DNA from: Flavobacteriales bacterium
GTDB lineage: Bacteria > Bacteroidota > Bacteroidia > Flavobacteriales > Flavobacteriaceae
Assembly: GCA_027003085.1 (NCBI GenBank)
Contig: JALWYR010000027.1
Location: 1 to 8,366, forward strand
DNA length: 8,366 bases
Reading direction: 5' to 3'
Under the pieces are notes generated by a model. It did not search any database and was not told the DNA's origin. It saw nothing but the letters and a program-made list of their open reading frames with translations. This document shows, piece by piece, positions 6,062 through 8,366 of the stretch. The translations under genes were made by a program, and so were the position numbers. The first letter of the stretch is position 1. Each line of letters opens with the position of its first letter.

Positions 6062-6917
6062 AGCCACAGTTTTTACGTGTCCAAAGCAAAACCTGTCCGG
6101 CCGTCACGGGCAACAAGGTGTTCCAAATCCACATCCACAGCACCACGGCCGCCACTTCCACGGCCGAATAGCCCAATGAGCCGAATTGCCAAAGCCCTAC
6201 GCTTCCCTTAACGGGCAAATCCCAAACGAAAGCCAAGGGAACAAGCGACGACCAAAGATAGTATAAAGCCACCTTCGGTGCCACGGCAGCCACCGGCAAG
6301 TGCGGATGCAAACGGTGTAGCAGCCAAACCAACATGCCGGCAAAAATCAAATACCTCAGCAGCGCCAAAGCGGTCAAGTGTAGCCAATACCTGACTTTAC
6401 GGGCCGTAACTTGACGAATACGAAGAACCAACGGGACGCCGGCCACCGAGCCCCATAACCACCAAGCGGGTTGCAGGGCAACAATCCCCGCCGCCAGGGT
6501 TACACCCATTTGAACAAATTGCTGATGACTCACAGCACGTAAAATGCCGCGCGGATTACGGTAGAACCACCGTTTGCCCGGCCATTCGCCACCCGATGCC
6601 GGCGTAAAGGCCGACCATGCAAAACTTTTCAACTGCTGGCAAGCCGCATCCTTCCAACCCAAGGGATGATAATATTCCGCCGCCGTTTTCCACTGCGCAA
6701 TACGTAAAAGCCAATTGCCTGCGGCAAGCAATAAGCTTACTATCCAAAGCCACGGGTCGGACGGACGAAGCAAACCGGCCAAATGCGGCCATTGGTTTGC
6801 CGCATCCCGGCCATGGATGACCAAGTAAATCATTCCCAAAGCACCGGCCGCATAAGGCGCCGCACGCCGAAGGCGTGCATAAAGACGGTTTAACGGAATT
6901 ATCGTATTTTTAGCCAT
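6054..6917 (-). CDS. Polytopic membrane protein, lysylphosphatidylglycerol-synthase transmembrane-domain family
   Basis: The product is 287 residues with about six or seven hydrophobic segments (near 21-37, 56-72, 138-168, 181-200, 213-230 and 253-277). The pattern NWLLRIAQWK (68-77), then FTPASGGEWPGKRWFY (104-119), then VKGSVGLWQFG (237-247) and NTLLPVTAGQVLL (266-278), matches the family (Pfam LPG_synthase_TM type) in which Bacteroidota members read 'NWxLExxKWK ... FTPNRxGE ... GSVxLF ... NxxxPxxxGxxLL'. Relatives include the flippase part of MprF and many uncharacterised proteins beside glycosyltransferases. The aminoacyl-transferase domain of MprF is absent, so lysyl-PG synthesis is not implied. 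It may move or bind a lipid or glycolipid made by the overlapping glycosyltransferase (inference). The ATG at 6917 is chosen because upstream codons to 7088 would run antisense through ruvC. The start lies 22 nt from the ruvC start. Confidence 0.8.
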   Translation of the reverse strand: MAKNTIIPLNRLYARLRRAAPYAAGALGMIYLVIHGRDAANQWPHLAGLLRPSDPWLWIVSLLLAAGNWLLRIAQWKTAAEYYHPLGWKDAACQQLKSFAWSAFTPASGGEWPGKRWFYRNPRGILRAVSHQQFVQMGVTLAAGIVALQPAWWLWGSVAGVPLVLRIRQVTARKVRYWLHLTALALLRYLIFAGMLVWLLHRLHPHLPVAAVAPKVALYYLWSSLVPLAFVWDLPVKGSVGLWQFGSLGYSAVEVAAVVLWMWIWNTLLPVTAGQVLLWTRKNCGYV

Positions 6918-6939
6918 ACAAACGGCGTATCGGGCGAAA

Positions 6940-7509
6940 ATGCAAAATACGAAAAAAAAAGCGGACGATTGGATTATTATGGGCGTGGACCCCGGCACCA
7001 TTGTAATGGGTTTCGGCATCATACGGGTAACGGCCGGAAAACCCCGGCTGGTGCTGATGGACCATTTGATGCTGAGTAAATACGACAATCACGCTTTGCG
7101 CCTGAAAAAAATTTACGAACGAAGCCGGCAACTCATCGAACGCTATTTGCCCGATGAAATTGCCTTGGAAGCGCCTTTCTACGGCAAAAACGTCCAATCG
7201 ATGCTCAAACTGGGCCGGGCACAGGGCGTTGTCATGGCTGCGGCTTTGTCCAAGGATATTCCGGTCATCGAATATAGCCCTAAAAAGGTCAAAATGGCCG
7301 TTACGGGCAACGGAAACGCATCCAAGGAACAAGTGGCCGGTATGGTGCGCACATTGATGAACATCCGCCACCTGCCCGACCGCATGGATGCATCCGACGC
7401 CCTGGCCGTGGCTTTGTGCCATTTTTATAACCTCAATAACCACAAGGGCAAGGTGAAGTATTCGGGTTGGAAAAGTTTTATCAAAAACAATCCCGGGCGG
7501 GTGGAGTGA
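6940..7509 (+). CDS. ruvC: Crossover junction endodeoxyribonuclease RuvC
   Basis: RuvC is the dimeric nuclease that resolves Holliday junctions by paired nicks, working with the RuvAB branch-migration motor in recombination and repair. The product is 189 residues, normal for Bacteroidota. The RNase H-like fold is clear: GVDPGT with Asp17, ALEAPF with Glu77, and MDASDALAVALCH with Asp150 and Asp153, the four metal-binding catalytic acids (equivalents of E. coli Asp7, Glu66, Asp138 and Asp141). GKNVQSMLKLGRAQG (82-96) and EYSPKKVKMAVTGNGNASKEQV fit the substrate-binding part. ATG 6940 gives a short Lys-rich N-terminal extension; no better start is seen and no Shine-Dalgarno is present. It is divergent from the membrane-protein operon, and its promoter must overlap that gene's 5' end. 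ruvA and ruvB are not in the window. A hairpin-rich GC block follows the stop. Confidence 0.96.
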   Translation: MQNTKKKADDWIIMGVDPGTIVMGFGIIRVTAGKPRLVLMDHLMLSKYDNHALRLKKIYERSRQLIERYLPDEIALEAPFYGKNVQSMLKLGRAQGVVMAAALSKDIPVIEYSPKKVKMAVTGNGNASKEQVAGMVRTLMNIRHLPDRMDASDALAVALCHFYNLNNHKGKVKYSGWKSFIKNNPGRVE

Positions 7510-7525
7510 GTAAGATTTTCCATTA

Positions 7526-7651
7526 TTTTCAGGGCGCCCGGGCGCCGGCGTTCGGGGCGCCGCCGGCGGGCAGATGCCCGCTGCGGATGGCCGGACATTG
7601 AAACGGAATTATGGCCGCCCGGCCATCCGCCCGGCGCGCTGCTGCGCGCCG
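7526..7651. repeat. GC-rich hairpin cluster after ruvC, resembling the left end of the bipartite repeat
   Basis: In order: a perfect 14 nt palindrome ggcgcccgggcgcc (7533-7546); gccggcgttc at 7544-7553, shared with 884-893; stem gcgggc/gcccgc with loop agat (7566-7581); a perfect 12 bp inverted repeat gcggatggccgg (7583-7594) and ccggccatccgc (7619-7630) with a 24 nt spacer; and an 8 bp stem with loop tgct (7632-7651). The start (tttt, two bases, gggcgccc) parallels 814-825. The first structures could also serve to end the ruvC transcript, though no U-tract follows. Confidence 0.65.
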
Positions 7652-7773
7652 CGGCGGCGCCTCAGCCGTCGTTTCGCGATGGCGGAGCACGCTCACGCCG
7701 GCTGTTCCTCACGGCGTTGCAGCAAGCGTAAAATGTCGGAAAAGTTGCAGTTGTTTTTGTCGAGAACAAAGCC

Positions 7774-7814
7774 GGCAATCCGAAGGCATAGCCGTAGCTA
7801 TGGCGAGGGTTGCC
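7774..7814. repeat. Two-tier hairpin
   Basis: The outer stem ggcaatcc (7774-7781) pairs with gggttgcc (7807-7814), with one G-T pair. The inner stem catagc (7787-7792) pairs with gctatg (7797-7802) around cgta. A further small hairpin tgccg/cggca follows at 7817-7830. No U-tract follows, so these are structured repeats, not obvious terminators. Confidence 0.55.
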
Positions 7815-7889
7815 AATGCCGTTATCGGCAAAAAGAACAAAACTTGGTGTGTATATTTTATGCTTGCTGCAACGCCTGGCCGCGCCCGC

Positions 7890-8025
7890 CGGGCTGTCCG
7901 CTCAAATGCGGCTCGTCCCACTCTTGGCCTGCATACGCAGCAGTGCGGCTTTCCGCTGTCAGTCACCCTGCTGCGGCAGGCCGGCGGCGCCACATCGCCG
8001 CATAACCGCTCCCATCCCTGGCGCG
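7890..8025. repeat. Bipartite intergenic repeat element, copy 2
   Basis: It carries the 24 nt block (7890-7913) and the 30 nt block (7996-8025) that are identical to 906-929 and 1022-1051 and in the same orientation. The 82 nt between them do not resemble the 92 nt of copy 1. If the gggcgccc and gccggcgttc pieces at 7526-7553 belong to it, the element is 500 bp and carries a 319 bp insertion; otherwise two partial elements sit side by side. Confidence 0.75.
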
Positions 8026-8036
8026 ATAATAAGGTG

Positions 8037-8054
8037 CGCGCGATAAATCGCGCG
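8037..8054. repeat. Short hairpin, cgcgcga/tcgcgcg
   Basis: A perfect 7 bp stem (8037-8043 with 8048-8054) encloses the loop taaa, just past the end of the bipartite element. Similar 'gcgcgataaatcgcg' hairpins are, from memory, common dispersed repeats. Confidence 0.6.
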
Positions 8055-8073
8055 TCCACAATGAAACATCCAT

Positions 8074-8196
8074 CCTTGGTTGAAACATCCGGGTTTATGA
8101 TTGTTCGCTACTGAAAAAATTGAAGGAGACTTGCATTTCAATGGAGCGCCCGAAGGGCGCGACTGAGAAATCTCGACACGGATGTTTCATCCAAGG
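8074..8196. repeat. Inverted-repeat pair enclosing 87 bp
   Basis: ccttggttgaaacatccg (8074-8091) is the reverse complement of 8179-8196 except for one base. The core word gaaacatcc occurs three times: 8063-8071 and 8082-8090 on the plus strand and 8180-8188 on the minus strand. The enclosed DNA has a 6 bp hairpin, gcgccc gaa gggcgc (8146-8160). No open frame of note lies inside. It has the layout of a small non-autonomous element or a long hairpin, but no target-site duplication is visible. Confidence 0.65.
8134..8174 (-). repeat. GAGATTyCTC-type short repeat, copy 1
   Basis: On the minus strand this reads gagatttctc, then a spacer with the gcgccc/gggcgc hairpin, then gaaatg. The same plan appears in the opposite orientation at 8231-8268. 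From memory, 'gagatttctc ... gaaatgac' elements are abundant in Bacteroidota intergenic DNA. This copy is nested in the 8074-8196 inverted repeat. Confidence 0.5.
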
Positions 8197-8230
8197 CGGA
8201 GTATTACGTTCCTATTGTCCGGCCCGTGAA

Positions 8231-8268
8231 GAGATTCCTCGTCGCCGCTGTGCGGCTCCGTCGGAATG
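8231..8268 (+). repeat. GAGATTyCTC-type short repeat, copy 2
   Basis: It starts gagattcctc, has an inner stem gccgc/gcggc (8244-8256) with loop tgt, an outer stem attcc/ggaat (8234-8238 with 8263-8267), and ends ggaatga. It is the counterpart of the minus-strand copy at 8134-8174. Confidence 0.5.
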
Positions 8269-8366
8269 AACTGTGTTATTTTCCAAATTTTATTTATCCA
8301 ATTTTTTCATTTAGCTTTTTGATAAGTGTTAAAGGGTGTTGGTTCATGATTTGGATCATAATATCT
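8269..8366. other. AT-rich right edge, nothing assigned
   Basis: The GC-rich repeats give way to AT-rich DNA that could be the start of a promoter region for a gene beyond the window. No start codon with a convincing frame and no clear promoter box is seen. Confidence 0.4.

Noticed and set aside
6918..7088. Longer N terminus for the membrane protein
   Set aside because: The extension runs antisense through the catalytic start of ruvC and does not resemble the family.
7574..8141. Overlapping frames of 60-167 codons on both strands
   Set aside because: They translate hairpins and the bipartite repeat in several frames, with no domain and no conserved start.
1..8366. tRNA or rRNA genes
   Set aside because: No cloverleaf with a TTCRA arm or rRNA-like stretch was seen in the spacers by eye. 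A tRNAscan or Infernal run would settle it.

Overview
The window reads as chromosomal DNA from a Bacteroidota bacterium. The evidence is a TAnnTTTG-type promoter box ahead of greA, start codons without clear Shine-Dalgarno sequences, a secreted protein whose signal peptide is cut just before Gln, and a large surface protein with the beta-sandwich, 'SNTTG' repeat and S74 chaperone layout common in that phylum. No species can be named from the sequence.

Left part (1-1372): the 3' end of a gene that looks like ATP-dependent phosphoenolpyruvate carboxykinase converges on greA (minus strand), with a shared hairpin terminator between them. A long spacer between greA and the next gene carries one copy of a bipartite intergenic repeat.

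Middle (1373-4102): one 909-residue secreted protein dominates. It has a signal peptide, an N-terminal beta domain, about 32 tandem 17-residue repeats (51 bp units, with 153 bp and 711 bp higher-order periodicity), an S74 self-cleaving chaperone domain with Ser756/Lys761 in place, and a C-terminal coiled coil. It resembles a trimeric fibre or stalk. No membrane anchor or known sorting domain is visible.

4103-4945 is a gene-free, GC-rich block of small inverted repeats (ATTCCCG...CGGGAAT hairpins, then degenerate 'gcgaagc' repeats). It is followed on the minus strand by a two-gene operon: a polytopic protein of the lysylphosphatidylglycerol-synthase membrane-domain family, overlapping by 8 nt a membrane-attached family 2 glycosyltransferase. 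Together they suggest an envelope glycolipid or lipid-modification step. ruvC (Holliday-junction resolvase) starts divergently only 22 nt away.

Right end (7510-8366): about 850 bp without a credible gene, packed with hairpins, a second copy of the bipartite repeat, an 18 bp inverted-repeat pair and two short GAGATTyCTC elements.

The genes are mostly housekeeping or envelope genes of known families. No clear new multi-gene system is visible. The most unusual content is the layered repeat architecture of the S74 protein and the several families of structured intergenic repeats, which fill over a quarter of the window.
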